Assembly: GCA_020051095.1 (NCBI GenBank)
Contig: JAGVJN010000041.1
Location: 1-64,000 of the forward strand
DNA from: Pseudomonadota bacterium
Lineage (GTDB): Bacteria > Pseudomonadota > Gammaproteobacteria > Legionellales > Legionellaceae
Length of the DNA stretch: 64,000 nt
Direction of reading: 5' to 3'
The notes under the pieces are model-generated. The model saw only the letters and a program-made list of their open reading frames with translations, did not search any database and was not told the origin of the DNA. Position numbers and translations under genes: made by a program. The first letter of the stretch is position 1. Every line of letters begins with the position of its first letter. Shown in pieces: positions 48,407 to 57,371 of this stretch.

Positions 48407-48916
48407 CTAATCACATGCATCTGATGAATCATGGAACTTCGCTTCATGATTCAACAATAGCAATTTAAAGTCCGTGTGACTTTGTTTACCCATATAACCA
48501 CCTATTCCTTTTTGGCTGAGAATACGGTGGCATGGAATGAATAATTGAATGGGGTTTGTTCGACATGCCTGACCTACTGCTCTAGGGCTACTATGGATTC
48601 GTTTAGCAATTTCTCCATAGGTCTTGGTTTGCCCACAAGGAATCGTTGATAACTCTTCCAATACCTTTAATTGAAAGGGCGTCACTTGCAAGTGAATGGA
48701 AATATCTGAGCAGTCAATGTAACCTGTGTTGGCATAAGTATCGATAATGTGTTGGATATGACGCGCGAAATGAGATGGAGCTGAATCAGATTGTTTATCC
48801 CAGCCTAACCAGGTTAATCGGTATAGTTGATGGTTATTATGACGAATTAGCCAACAGCCTAGCGCTGTTGGCAAAGACTCTTCAACGATGGAATTAGGCT
48901 TCTTCTTTGTTTGCAC
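48407..48916 (-). CDS. ogt: methylated-DNA-protein-cysteine methyltransferase
   Basis: A 169-residue alkyltransferase that repairs O6-alkylguanine by moving the alkyl group to its own Cys. The active site is in [18 protein letters not shown] and the DNA-binding helix-turn-helix in [23 protein letters not shown] 48916 lies inside the end of rplS (23-bp overlap), with weak ribosome signal; a TTG at 48874 behind GAAGAG is an alternative that removes 14 residues. It hangs on the end of the rpsP-rimM-trmD-rplS operon. Confidence 0.9.
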   Translation of the reverse strand: MQTKKKPNSIVEESLPTALGCWLIRHNNHQLYRLTWLGWDKQSDSAPSHFARHIQHIIDTYANTGYIDCSDISIHLQVTPFQLKVLEELSTIPCGQTKTYGEIAKRIHSSPRAVGQACRTNPIQLFIPCHRILSQKGIGGYMGKQSHTDFKLLLLNHEAKFHDSSDACD

Positions 48917-49268
48917 GAGAAGCTAATTTTTCTTTAATACGAGCTGCGCGGCCAGATAGCTCACGAAGATAATACAACTTAGCCCGACGGACATCACCGC
49001 GACGAACGACGTTAACACTGTCAATTAGAGGGCTGTATGTTTGAAATACACGCTCTACACCAACACCGTGAGAAATCTTTCGCACAGTAAAAGCCGAATT
49101 TAAGCCACGATTTCGCTTTGCAATCACAACACCTTCAAATGCCTGTAAACGCTCGCGGTTACCTTCTTTAACTTTCACTTGCACAGAGACCGTATCACCG
49201 GGTGCAAACTCAGGAATCTTTTTGCCCTGCATTTGCTCTGCATTGAGCTGGTCAATGATGTTAGCCAT
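48894..49268 (-). CDS. rplS: 50S ribosomal protein L19
   Basis: L19 of 124 residues. [35 protein letters not shown] and the [18 protein letters not shown] segment are conserved. The last ~15 residues ([12 protein letters not shown]) are slightly longer than E. coli L19. It is the last ribosomal gene of the rpsP-rimM-trmD-rplS operon. Confidence 0.98.
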   Translation of the reverse strand: MANIIDQLNAEQMQGKKIPEFAPGDTVSVQVKVKEGNRERLQAFEGVVIAKRNRGLNSAFTVRKISHGVGVERVFQTYSPLIDSVNVVRRGDVRRAKLYYLRELSGRAARIKEKLASRANKEEA

Positions 49269-49319
49269 AAATCACTCCTAGCCGAGGTAATTGTTAAGAC
49301 AAGACAAACCTTATCTATT

Positions 49320-50066
49320 TCAACCACCTTGTTCGTTAATAAACTCTTCAAGTAACAGTTTGTCACTCGATGACAAATCCAAATCACTTAATAAATCTGG
49401 TCGTTTTAACCAGGTTTTTCCTAAAGCTTGCTTACGTCGCCAAAGACCAATTTTTTGATGGTCCCCACTCATAAGAACGTTTGGCACACTGTAACCGTCT
49501 ACTTGGGATGGTCGGGTGTAGTGGGGGTAATCAAGCAAACCCGCCATAAAAGAATCCTGTAACGCCGACCCACCATGCCCGAGAGCACCTGGCAATAAAC
49601 GGATGATAGCATCAATAAAAGCCATCGCTGCCAATTCACCGCCACTTAACACAAAATCACCAATTGACCACTCTTCATCAATATGATGCGCAATGATTCG
49701 TTCATCAATGCCTTCATATCGACCGGCCAAAAACAGCAAGGATTGGTTTTTTGCCACAGCATCGTTTAAAATTTGCTGCGTCACCACCCTTCCCTGCGGA
49801 CTCAAATAGATTGTTTTGCAATCCGATGGCATCACTGATTTTGCATGGCCTATTGCTGCTTTGAGAGGCTCATACATCAACACCATGCCAGGTCCACCGC
49901 CGTATGGCTTATCGTCAACCTGTCTATGCACATCTTGTGTCCAATCACGCGGATTAAACACATCAATTTTCGCTAAGCCTCTATCGATGGCTTTTCCACA
50001 GACGCCGTACTGCAAACTGGCAAACATATCAGGCAGTACAGAAATCACACCTAAATGACAAACCAT
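49320..50066 (-). CDS. trmD: tRNA (guanine-N1)-methyltransferase
   Basis: TrmD (248 residues) methylates G37 of tRNAs next to the anticodon, using S-adenosylmethionine. The knot motifs AGRYEGIDERI and GDFVLSGGELAAMAFIDAI are conserved, as is the PHYTRPSQVDG segment near the end of the catalytic domain. The ATG directly follows the rimM stop codon with no gap. Confidence 0.98.
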   Translation of the reverse strand: MVCHLGVISVLPDMFASLQYGVCGKAIDRGLAKIDVFNPRDWTQDVHRQVDDKPYGGGPGMVLMYEPLKAAIGHAKSVMPSDCKTIYLSPQGRVVTQQILNDAVAKNQSLLFLAGRYEGIDERIIAHHIDEEWSIGDFVLSGGELAAMAFIDAIIRLLPGALGHGGSALQDSFMAGLLDYPHYTRPSQVDGYSVPNVLMSGDHQKIGLWRRKQALGKTWLKRPDLLSDLDLSSSDKLLLEEFINEQGG

Positions 50067-50564
50067 TTAGAACGTCTCATCCCAATCAACAATCATTTCC
50101 CTCGATTCGAGGTCAATTGATTGAATGTAGCGACCTACCAAAAAAGGAACCAAGTGCCTTCGTTCCCCTTCAATAACAATGACGTCATTAGCGCCTGTTG
50201 CTATGATTTCAGTGACGGTTCCCAGAAACACCTTGTTCAAATTGGTTACGCTTAAACCAATGAGCTGCTGCCAGTAATACTCACCTTCTGGTAGTTTTGG
50301 TAAGACTGATTCTGAGACGGCGATTTCAAGATTTGTCAAAGCACTCGCTTGATCGCGATCGGTCACTTGATCCAGCCAAGCAATTAATTGTTTTCCAAGT
50401 TGCTCGACGTTATCAACTCTCACCTCTTCCCAGACATTGCCTCGTTTAATAAACCAAGGACGATACTGGAGAATATTATCCGCAGGCTCAGTAAAGGACT
50501 GTATGGTAATGGCACCTTTAATGCCGTGTGCTTTACCAAACCGACCTACAACAATATATGCCAA
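50067..50564 (-). CDS. rimM: 16S rRNA processing protein RimM
   Basis: RimM (165 residues) binds S19 and aids 30S maturation. VVGRFGKAHGIKGAITIQSF is the family start, and the PRC-barrel at the end has VGRYIQSIDLESREMIVDWDE. Starts with TTG behind a GTGAGATACCG, no ATG is available in the correct place. Trailed at once by trmD. Confidence 0.95.
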   Translation of the reverse strand: MAYIVVGRFGKAHGIKGAITIQSFTEPADNILQYRPWFIKRGNVWEEVRVDNVEQLGKQLIAWLDQVTDRDQASALTNLEIAVSESVLPKLPEGEYYWQQLIGLSVTNLNKVFLGTVTEIIATGANDVIVIEGERRHLVPFLVGRYIQSIDLESREMIVDWDETF

Positions 50565-50576
50565 CGGTATCTCACA

Positions 50577-50840
50577 TTAGGCAGATTCAGCTTGACGCTT
50601 TTCTGCTTTTTTTACCAAAGCTTTAACGCGCTCGGATATTTGAGCACCGATGCTTTGCCAATGCTTTATTTTTTCCAAGTCAATATTAAGCTCAACTTCT
50701 TGACCACGAGCAATAGGGTTGTAAAAACCGATACGTGCTATACAACTACCCGTGTCTCGACGCTTGCGACTATCTGTCACAATCACATGATAAAATGGTC
50801 GCTTTTTGGCGCCCGCTCTTAATAAACGAATAACAACCAT
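50577..50840 (-). CDS. rpsP: 30S ribosomal protein S16
   Basis: S16 of 87 residues: [40 protein letters not shown]. First gene of the rpsP-rimM-trmD-rplS operon; the ATG follows GAGGAAACT. The C-terminal [16 protein letters not shown] is longer and more basic than E. coli. Confidence 0.98.
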   Translation of the reverse strand: MVVIRLLRAGAKKRPFYHVIVTDSRKRRDTGSCIARIGFYNPIARGQEVELNIDLEKIKHWQSIGAQISERVKALVKKAEKRQAESA

Positions 50841-50964
50841 AGTTTCCTCTAGTTTTAACAGGTGTTAACCAAAATGGTCTGTATTGTACGCAAAAATAGC
50901 TTTGAATGGAAGCCTAAAGACTATTTTTTTCAACAAACCTCAAAATATCCACAATGTTAGATAA

Positions 50965-52353
50965 TTATTTAAGAAAATCATCCGGCGGCATCATATTACC
51001 AGGCATTCCGCCCATTAATCCGCCCAAACCACGCATCATTTTTTTCATGCCGCCGGGTTTTGAAAACTTTTTCATCATTCGCTGCATCTGTTCAAATTGT
51101 TTGAGTAAGCGATTCACATCGGGGATCTGCACGCCGGATCCCTTGGCTATCCGTTTTTTACGCGATCCCGAGATGATTTTGGGAATGCGTCGCTCTTTGG
51201 GAGTCATTGAAGAGATAATCGCAACGGTTTGCTTCATTGCTTTTTCGCCTGCTTCTCCCATGGCTTGCTGCCCCATCTGCTTCATGCCAGGCAATTTGCC
51301 TATCATACTACTGATGCCACCCATTTCATTCATTTGCTGAATTTGCTGCATAAAATCATTTAAATCGAAATTCTTTCCTTTTTTGATTTTTTGAGCCAAT
51401 TTTTGGTTTTGCGCTTTTTCAGCTTTGCTTTCTACTTGCTCAATTAAGCTGAGCATATCGCCCATACCCAAAATCTGGGAGGCCACTCGGTCAGGGTGAA
51501 ACGGCTCTAATGCCTCTATTTTTTCACCACGCCCCATGAATTTAATTGGCTTGCCCGTGATTTGTTTTACCGATAGTGCCGCACCACCTCGTGCATCACC
51601 GTCTGTTTTTGTCAGGACAACCCCTGTCAGTGGTAACGCATCATGGAATGCTTTTGCCGTATTAGCCGCATCTTGCCCAGTCATACTGTCGACAACGAAT
51701 AATGTTTCGATTGGCTTGGATAATTGATGAATTTGTTTAATTTCTTCCATCATGTCATGATCGATGTGCAAACGACCTGCCGTATCGATAATTAACACGT
51801 CCGCATAGGTTTTCCTTGCTTCGGATAATGCCCCATTCACAATATCTTTAGGCTTATCATCAACCGTGGATGGATAAAACGTTGCACCGATTTGTTCAGC
51901 CAGGAGCTGTAATTGCTTGATAGCGGCTGGACGATAGATGTCCGCACTGACCAACATCACTTTTTTGTTTTCTTTTTCTTGAAGAAACTTCGCCAATTTA
52001 GCGGCACTGGTCGTTTTACCAGACCCTTGTAAACCTGCCATTAAAATCACCGCGGGCGGTTGAGTTTTCAAGTTCAAAGCTTGATGCTCATCCCCAAGCG
52101 CATGAATTAACTGATCGTTGACTATTTTAATGAACGCTTCTTGTGGTTTTAAGCTTTTGCCAACATCTTGACCAATCGCTGCGTCTTTCACTTGATTAAC
52201 AAACGTTTTAACAACGGGCAAGGCAACATCTGCCTCAATCAGTGCGAGGCGAACGTCTCGGGTAATTTGTTGTATGTTTTCTTCGCTAAGTTTTGCTTTA
52301 CCACTAATTTGTTTGAAGGTTTGAACCAAACGATCCGTTAAATTATCAAACAT
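50965..52353 (-). CDS. ffh: signal recognition particle GTPase Ffh (SRP54)
   Basis: Ffh (462 residues) binds signal sequences with 4.5S RNA and delivers nascent membrane proteins to FtsY. N domain ~1-85, G domain with GLQGSGKTTSAAKLAKFL, DTAGRLHIDHDMMEEI and TKTDGDARGGA; M domain from ~330 with Met-rich helices and the RNA-binding SGxR helix-turn-helix (ISGSRKKRIAKGSGV). Its RNA partner is encoded at ~61 kb. It lies directly upstream of the rpsP operon, a common arrangement. Confidence 0.98.
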   Translation of the reverse strand: MFDNLTDRLVQTFKQISGKAKLSEENIQQITRDVRLALIEADVALPVVKTFVNQVKDAAIGQDVGKSLKPQEAFIKIVNDQLIHALGDEHQALNLKTQPPAVILMAGLQGSGKTTSAAKLAKFLQEKENKKVMLVSADIYRPAAIKQLQLLAEQIGATFYPSTVDDKPKDIVNGALSEARKTYADVLIIDTAGRLHIDHDMMEEIKQIHQLSKPIETLFVVDSMTGQDAANTAKAFHDALPLTGVVLTKTDGDARGGAALSVKQITGKPIKFMGRGEKIEALEPFHPDRVASQILGMGDMLSLIEQVESKAEKAQNQKLAQKIKKGKNFDLNDFMQQIQQMNEMGGISSMIGKLPGMKQMGQQAMGEAGEKAMKQTVAIISSMTPKERRIPKIISGSRKKRIAKGSGVQIPDVNRLLKQFEQMQRMMKKFSKPGGMKKMMRGLGGLMGGMPGNMMPPDDFLK

Positions 52354-52415
52354 CTTTTAACCTCTTTCGATTAATAAGGGCCTTAGTTTACCACACTGGC
52401 AAGTACAAACGAAAA

Positions 52416-52844
52416 TCATTGTTGCAATATTTGCCGAATCGACTCAACCAATTTGCGGTTTTGATTAAAATCGCCATACCCCAGGGTTGCCGATGATGTC
52501 ACACTGCCATCTGCTTCAATACAAATCCAATCAGTAAAGTGATAGATGGGGCTTTGTCGATAAGCCAATAGATTATTCTTGTCTCGTTGGTAAATGGTAA
52601 TGCCAGGTAAGTGATTTTTGATGGCATCTTCCACCGTTAACAGCGACGTTATTTTTAAAGGCGCTACGTAGTGGCTATCCGCTTTGTCTACTTTACTCGA
52701 AACCCAATTTGGCTTCTTCCCGTTAAGATTGCCGGCACATAATCCCTTTGGCATCTCTTTGAAATTGATTTGTGGCCATAGGTAGCAAATCAATGTCACA
52801 ACACCAACGAAAACGATTAAACCGATTACTATCTTCACATCCAT
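52416..52844 (-). CDS. DUF1499 membrane-anchored protein
   Basis: A 142-residue protein with one N-terminal membrane segment (VKIVIGLIVFVGVVTLICYL) and a DUF1499 domain, marked by PNWVSSKVDKADSHYVAPL, the loop ICIEADGSV and SATLGYGDFNQNRKLVESIR. DUF1499 proteins are periplasm-facing, function unknown. Start ATG at 52844; an in-frame TTG two codons earlier is less likely. Confidence 0.75.
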   Translation of the reverse strand: MDVKIVIGLIVFVGVVTLICYLWPQINFKEMPKGLCAGNLNGKKPNWVSSKVDKADSHYVAPLKITSLLTVEDAIKNHLPGITIYQRDKNNLLAYRQSPIYHFTDWICIEADGSVTSSATLGYGDFNQNRKLVESIRQILQQ

Positions 52845-52893
52845 TCTCAAACATTATCTATGCTACCAGTATACGGTGAATAGTCACGCTATG

Positions 52894-52953
52894 CTATACT
52901 AGTGATCATTCAATAGGCGTATAAATCCTCGCATTTTGAATGATTACGAGTAT
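52894..52953. repeat. short copy of the ATACCCGTGATCATTC element
   Basis: TATACTAGTGATCATTCAA (left) and TTGAATGATTACGAGTATA (right) are inverted repeats with a few mismatches and enclose about 22 bp. The inner part TAAATCCTCGCATTTTGAATG matches the reverse complement of the left arm of the 48281-48383 element, so this is a shortened copy. Confidence 0.65.
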
Positions 52954-52959
52954 ATACCC

Positions 52960-53262
52960 CTAACGTGTTTGCATTTCTCCGAGGTGGAATGGATAATTTT
53001 CTTGGTAGCGAAAAAGGGCAATTGCAAGATTTCCCGGATTAGGTGAATAAGCATAATGATCTGCTTGATAAGAACAGCAAGGCACTGTGCTTTTAAAGCA
53101 TCCCCTTCTAGCATGCCAAATAAACTTACCAAATTCTTTTTTTAATGTGCGGCCGTCATAACAGACATATTTTTGCACTTTAGACGGTTCGCCAACAACA
53201 CATCCTTGACTATAGCCAATTTGACAACAAACTATCATAAGCATAAGCATGAGTCGTTTCAT
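52960..53262 (-). CDS. small exported Cys-rich protein
   Basis: A 100-residue protein with a signal peptide (MKRLMLMLMIVCCQIGYS) and five Cys in the mature chain, two adjacent in STVPCCSYQAD. No recognisable family. It may be a secreted or periplasmic disulfide protein. AAGGACGTC precedes the ATG. Encoded alone between two repeats. Confidence 0.55.
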   Translation of the reverse strand: MKRLMLMLMIVCCQIGYSQGCVVGEPSKVQKYVCYDGRTLKKEFGKFIWHARRGCFKSTVPCCSYQADHYAYSPNPGNLAIALFRYQENYPFHLGEMQTR

Positions 53263-53373
53263 AAGACGTCCTTGTTTTTATTATTCTTAGCTAACTGTCT
53301 GTTTTTACAGTATAATTTATAGTGTCCTCAAGCACAAAACACGACACATCAAATAATATCTTCGAATAAGCAA

Positions 53374-53433
53374 CCCCTCATCCGCCCTTTGGGCACCTTC
53401 TCCCCATGCCTGGGGAGAAGGGAAAATGAAGGG
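53374..53433. repeat. dispersed nested hairpin (CCTTCTCCCC family, copy 3)
   Basis: The best-kept copy: outer stem CCCCTCAT with ATGAAGGGG, inner stems GCCC/GGGC around TTT and CTTCTCCCC/GGGGAGAAG around ATGCCT, which gives a three-way junction if folded as RNA or single-stranded DNA. Lies in the 273-bp gap between divergent genes. Related to copies at 656-720 and 4471-4550. Confidence 0.75.
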
Positions 53434-53535
53434 GCATATTTTTTAGTATAACACATTCAATTAGTTACAAATGCTTGCATGGACTTAATAAAAGTGTAAT
53501 CCTAAAACCATTCTTCTCCTAACACACTATCTTCG

Positions 53536-54816
53536 ATGCATTTGCCATTATCGACTCTTTTTATATCACTGATTGTTCTTGTCATCGCTTCTGCATTTTT
53601 CTCGGGGTCAGAAATTGGCATGATGTCACTTAACCGATATCGCTTACGCCATTTGGTGAAACAAAAAAATAAAAATGCTATCCGCGTCAACCAATTACTG
53701 AGTAAGCCCGATAAATTACTCGGTGTGATACTTATTGGCAATACCTTGGCAAATATTGTTGCTTCTACCATCGCAACATTAATTGGTCAACGGTTATATG
53801 GCGATGTGGGCGTGGCAATTGCTACCATCAGTTTAACATTAATCATTCTTGTCTTTTCTGAAATGACGCCAAAAACATTGGCGGCTATTCACCCACAAAA
53901 AGTTGCTTTTTTTTCATCCTTACCACTCAAGATCTTGCAACAAATTTTAATGCCGATTGTGTATGCTACTAGTTGGATTGCCAACAACCTTATCAAGTTA
54001 TGTGGCATCTCACTCAGTGATGCCCAACATGAACATTTAACCGGAGAAGAGCTTCGCTCCGTTGTTCATGAAGCGGGTGTTATGTTACCGATTGAACATA
54101 AAAGCATGCTAATCAGTTTGCTGGATTTAGAACAAGCAACGGTTGAAGACATCATGATTCCAAAATCGGAGGTCACTGGCCTCGATTTAGATTTGCCTTG
54201 GCATGATTTGTTAGATCAAATTGAAACCGCCCAGCACACTCGTTTGCCTTTGTACCATGGTAATATCGATAATTTGATTGGCATGATCCACATTCGCGAT
54301 ATTTTACATTTACAAATGGACGATTCGCTAACCCTTGAGAATATATTGGAAAAGGCCAATAAGCCATACTATGTCCCTGAAGCCACCACCTTAAATATCC
54401 AACTCTTGCATTTTCAAAAGACAAAACAACGAAGCTGTTTTGTGGTGGATGAATATGGCGATCTGCTTGGCTTAGCCACCATGGAAGATATATTGGAAGA
54501 AGTCGTGGGTGAATTTACCACGGATGTCGCCGCATTAGAAAAAGACATCACTCCTCAAGAGGATGGGTCTTACATTGTCGATGGTGGCATCACCATTCGT
54601 CAATTAAATCGGTTATTACATTGGAACCTCCCCTTGATAGGCCCTCGCACGTTGAGTGGCCTTATCATCGAACATTTAGGCACCATCCCCCCGGCTAATT
54701 GCTGCTTGCGCCTGGGCAAATATCAAATAGATATTCTCAAAGTCAGTGATAATATGATCCGGTCCATACGCATGTTCCAAATAAAATCTAAGGCAACCCC
54801 CCCCCAAAAAAAATAA
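53536..54816 (+). CDS. CorB/CNNM-type transporter with CBS domains
   Basis: A 426-residue inner-membrane protein. A DUF21/CNNM membrane domain covers ~1-190 (SAFFSGSEIGMMSLNRYRLRH, ILIGNTLANIVASTIAT), a CBS pair ~205-330 (TVEDIMIPKSEVTGLDL, FVVDEYGDLLGLATMEDILEE), and a CorC/HlyC domain at the end. It matches CorB/YfjD-type magnesium and cobalt efflux or magnesium transport proteins. The last codons run through a C9-A8 homopolymer tract. No ribosome site is clear at the ATG. Confidence 0.9.
   Translation: MHLPLSTLFISLIVLVIASAFFSGSEIGMMSLNRYRLRHLVKQKNKNAIRVNQLLSKPDKLLGVILIGNTLANIVASTIATLIGQRLYGDVGVAIATISLTLIILVFSEMTPKTLAAIHPQKVAFFSSLPLKILQQILMPIVYATSWIANNLIKLCGISLSDAQHEHLTGEELRSVVHEAGVMLPIEHKSMLISLLDLEQATVEDIMIPKSEVTGLDLDLPWHDLLDQIETAQHTRLPLYHGNIDNLIGMIHIRDILHLQMDDSLTLENILEKANKPYYVPEATTLNIQLLHFQKTKQRSCFVVDEYGDLLGLATMEDILEEVVGEFTTDVAALEKDITPQEDGSYIVDGGITIRQLNRLLHWNLPLIGPRTLSGLIIEHLGTIPPANCCLRLGKYQIDILKVSDNMIRSIRMFQIKSKATPPQKK
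54797..54812 (+). repeat. C9-A8 homopolymer at the 3' end of the CorB-type gene
   Basis: Nine C followed by eight A just before the stop codon, encoding Thr-Pro-Pro-Gln-Lys-Lys. A slip in either run would shift the frame and alter only the last few residues. Confidence 0.8.
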
Positions 54817-54920
54817 GTGGACCTACCCACATTTGGTTTACTGCTTGCTAAGGTACACTAGGTAACGTCCCTGAAGTTTTTTTTGATTAAAATAGTGATA
54901 GTTGCATTCAATCAAAATCG

Positions 54921-54944
54921 ACACGGACACGGACACGGACACGG
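54921..54944 (+). repeat. hexanucleotide tandem repeat ACACGG x4
   Basis: Four perfect copies of ACACGG in the gap between the CorB-type gene and the convergent regulator gene, followed by ATACTGATACAGA. Non-coding. Confidence 0.85.
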
Positions 54945-55073
54945 ATACTGATACAGAAACCGGTAGGGATGGATTTAGATAATAACTAACGTTTCATGTA
55001 GGTATACTCAACAAACGTAACCGTTTGAATCGACTAGTGTCTTGTTAAGGTGAAATAACGGGGATTCAATTGC

Positions 55074-55778
55074 CTACCGTTTAATCCTGACATCGGAAGT
55101 GAACATATAGCCACCATTTCGGATAGTTTTAATCAACATCGGATGTTTCGGATCATATTCAATTTTTTGTCTTAGCCGGCTTACCTGGACGTCTATACGA
55201 CGATCAAGGGGACTTAAATCTTCATCGTCATGTTGACCTTGTAATAAAAAATCCCGGCTAAGAATTTCATGGGGATGGCGGACAAATGCTAACATCATCT
55301 CGAATTCTCCCGTGCTCAATGAAAGTTCTTGTCCTGATAGATGAACTAATTTTCGCGATCGTAAAAACAGCTGCCAATCGCCAAATTGAAATATTTCATC
55401 ATCATACACGGCTCGATGTTCCGTCACTCGTCTTGCGATGACATTAATTCGTGCATGGAGCTCACGGAGGTGGATTGGTTTCACTAAAAAATCATCCGCG
55501 CCCGCTTCCAAGTATTGAATGCATAAATCCTCATCAAACTTATCATGGAGAATGATTATGGCAACCGGGTATTGATGGTAAAATTCATGCAGATTTTCAG
55601 CATTATTTATCATGGCACTATCGACAATCACAGCCTCAGGCAAAAAGCGTTCTTGTAATTTTGGTGGGAAGTGATGTTGCTGACTGACCTGATAATTAAA
55701 CTGCGCAAAATATTGCTCAGTTTCCTGGGTAAGGGGATCGGGCTGTATAAATATTATGTGGTGACTCAGAATTGTCAT
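55074..55778 (-). CDS. OmpR-family response regulator, orphan
   Basis: A 234-residue two-domain regulator. Receiver residues 1-~120: phosphoacceptor Asp53 in AVIVDSAM and the conserved Lys in DDFLVKP are kept; the acidic pair is reduced to one Asp14 in IQPDP, and the Thr/Ser switch residue is His in IIILHDKF. The winged-helix domain follows with LSTGEFEMMLAFVRHPHEILSRDFLL, RRIDVQVSRLRQKIE and RNGGYMF. No histidine kinase lies beside it, so its input is unknown, and the altered receiver suggests weak or phosphorylation-independent control. Confidence 0.85.
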   Translation of the reverse strand: MTILSHHIIFIQPDPLTQETEQYFAQFNYQVSQQHHFPPKLQERFLPEAVIVDSAMINNAENLHEFYHQYPVAIIILHDKFDEDLCIQYLEAGADDFLVKPIHLRELHARINVIARRVTEHRAVYDDEIFQFGDWQLFLRSRKLVHLSGQELSLSTGEFEMMLAFVRHPHEILSRDFLLQGQHDDEDLSPLDRRIDVQVSRLRQKIEYDPKHPMLIKTIRNGGYMFTSDVRIKR

Positions 55779-55929
55779 AGTGTATGCGTTTATTATTTCA
55801 TATTAGCTTATCATACTGAACAAATGATGATTTTTAAAGTGACGCGTACTCGCATGTGAATAAATAATAAACTGGCTTCATTCGCTTTCCTATGAGAGTA
55901 TATAATATATACCTAAAGGAGCCCAGAAT

Positions 55930-57360
55930 ATGCAAGGAAATGCGCCTTTCTCTGATTGGCATTCTGATCCCAAAAACCAATCTGTTGCGGAGTTAATGTG
56001 GTTAATCAAAAATACCGAAGCACCGCTAAATTCCCTATTAGCGTTAAAATTCGAAGAAGCGCCTTATGAAGCATTGCTTAAAAAACTTGAATACTGTACC
56101 TCACTCCTGCACCAATTGCGCCATTTCTATCCGCCTGTTGATTATTCCCCTAAAAGCGAACCAACGGTAAGCAACGATAGGCAAGCCATCATTCAACGCT
56201 GGCAACAACAAAGTATCGCATTTAAACAATCAGCGAATCGCGAGGAAAAAGCAACCTGCATTGCAGAGATGATTGATTGCCTGCACAAATTAACCATGAT
56301 TTATCAACAGCACGCATCATCCCAACAATTTTCCCAAAAGAGCGAAACCTTACCATTGGAAAGTTTATCTAGCTGGTTTCTATCGTTTATTGATTTAATC
56401 CGGCACCAACAAGACAACCCTGCCTGGGCAACTGATTTTTTCCATCAGCTTAACACCAGTGCCTACCAAGATCTTTATCAAATGTTGACGCATGATGATA
56501 CGGCTCATTTGATGTTCCATGTTTATTACTACAAACTATTTCCCGATCAATTATCCCAGCATTCAAAGCATCCCGATTTTCTGATTTCACTCGATCATCG
56601 CTTATCGTTTCTTTATCAACGCATTGAGCAATTTATTGAAACGTTTATTTCAATTAGCAAAAACCTGTATCATCTTGCACCAAAAAATTTCTTATGCCAT
56701 GGCAACCAACTTCCAAAAGGAATTACACTTCGTTCAAAAGAAACGTATCGCCAATTAATCATGGAAGGGCTTAAAAAACTAAATAGCAAAGTGGCTATTA
56801 CAGAACAAACTCCCACCGCCGAAATCATTGACGCTATTTTTCGGTCTTATCAATTTTGGTTTAATCCATGTCGACTTCTGGATGCCATTTTTATGTTATG
56901 CAAGCGCTTACAACTTTCAATCCATCAACCATTAGGCACAACATTATATAGCCATATGGTAAATGCCTTTCAATCGCTTGAAGTCGATGCATGTATCAAC
57001 CTATATGGCTATTTTAGTAACAACGACACATTGTATTTATTAAGAGTCTTGTATTATATAAGCCAAGGAAGAAAGTTGTCGCAACTGCCAACACTATCAG
57101 AGGCCCAATGTCAATTAATCGACTTCTTCTATCAAGCGTTAATGCAAGTGACTGATGCACTTTCTGAATCGCTTAATGCGAGAAATTTGCCTTGTAAAGC
57201 GATTGAAGTCGATAAAACCGCGAAAGCCCCTAGCCCAAGCAAACGTAATCTTCAAGCGATTCTTCATATTATCGCAACCTACTGTGAAACCGCGGGTACA
57301 GGACCAAGCTTGGAAAGTTTATTTGCAGAATTAGAACACGACACGAGGGAACAGCGCTAA
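55930..57360 (+). CDS. helical cytosolic protein of unknown function, effector candidate
   Basis: A 476-residue protein that I do not recognise, no signal peptide or membrane segment, Gln/His/Leu-rich and mostly helical, with seven tyrosine-rich patches such as HVYYYKLFP. The C-terminus SLESLFAELEHDTREQR is Glu-rich in the last 15 residues, as in the E-block seen near the C-terminus of Dot/Icm substrates. Strong ribosome site AAAGGAG. TATAAT at 55901-55906 lies in a short palindrome GTATATA/TATATAC. Divergent from the orphan regulator. Translocation is not shown; a cytosolic bacterial role is equally possible. Confidence 0.65.
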   Translation: MQGNAPFSDWHSDPKNQSVAELMWLIKNTEAPLNSLLALKFEEAPYEALLKKLEYCTSLLHQLRHFYPPVDYSPKSEPTVSNDRQAIIQRWQQQSIAFKQSANREEKATCIAEMIDCLHKLTMIYQQHASSQQFSQKSETLPLESLSSWFLSFIDLIRHQQDNPAWATDFFHQLNTSAYQDLYQMLTHDDTAHLMFHVYYYKLFPDQLSQHSKHPDFLISLDHRLSFLYQRIEQFIETFISISKNLYHLAPKNFLCHGNQLPKGITLRSKETYRQLIMEGLKKLNSKVAITEQTPTAEIIDAIFRSYQFWFNPCRLLDAIFMLCKRLQLSIHQPLGTTLYSHMVNAFQSLEVDACINLYGYFSNNDTLYLLRVLYYISQGRKLSQLPTLSEAQCQLIDFFYQALMQVTDALSESLNARNLPCKAIEVDKTAKAPSPSKRNLQAILHIIATYCETAGTGPSLESLFAELEHDTREQR

Positions 57361-57371
57361 CTCGTCTTGGG

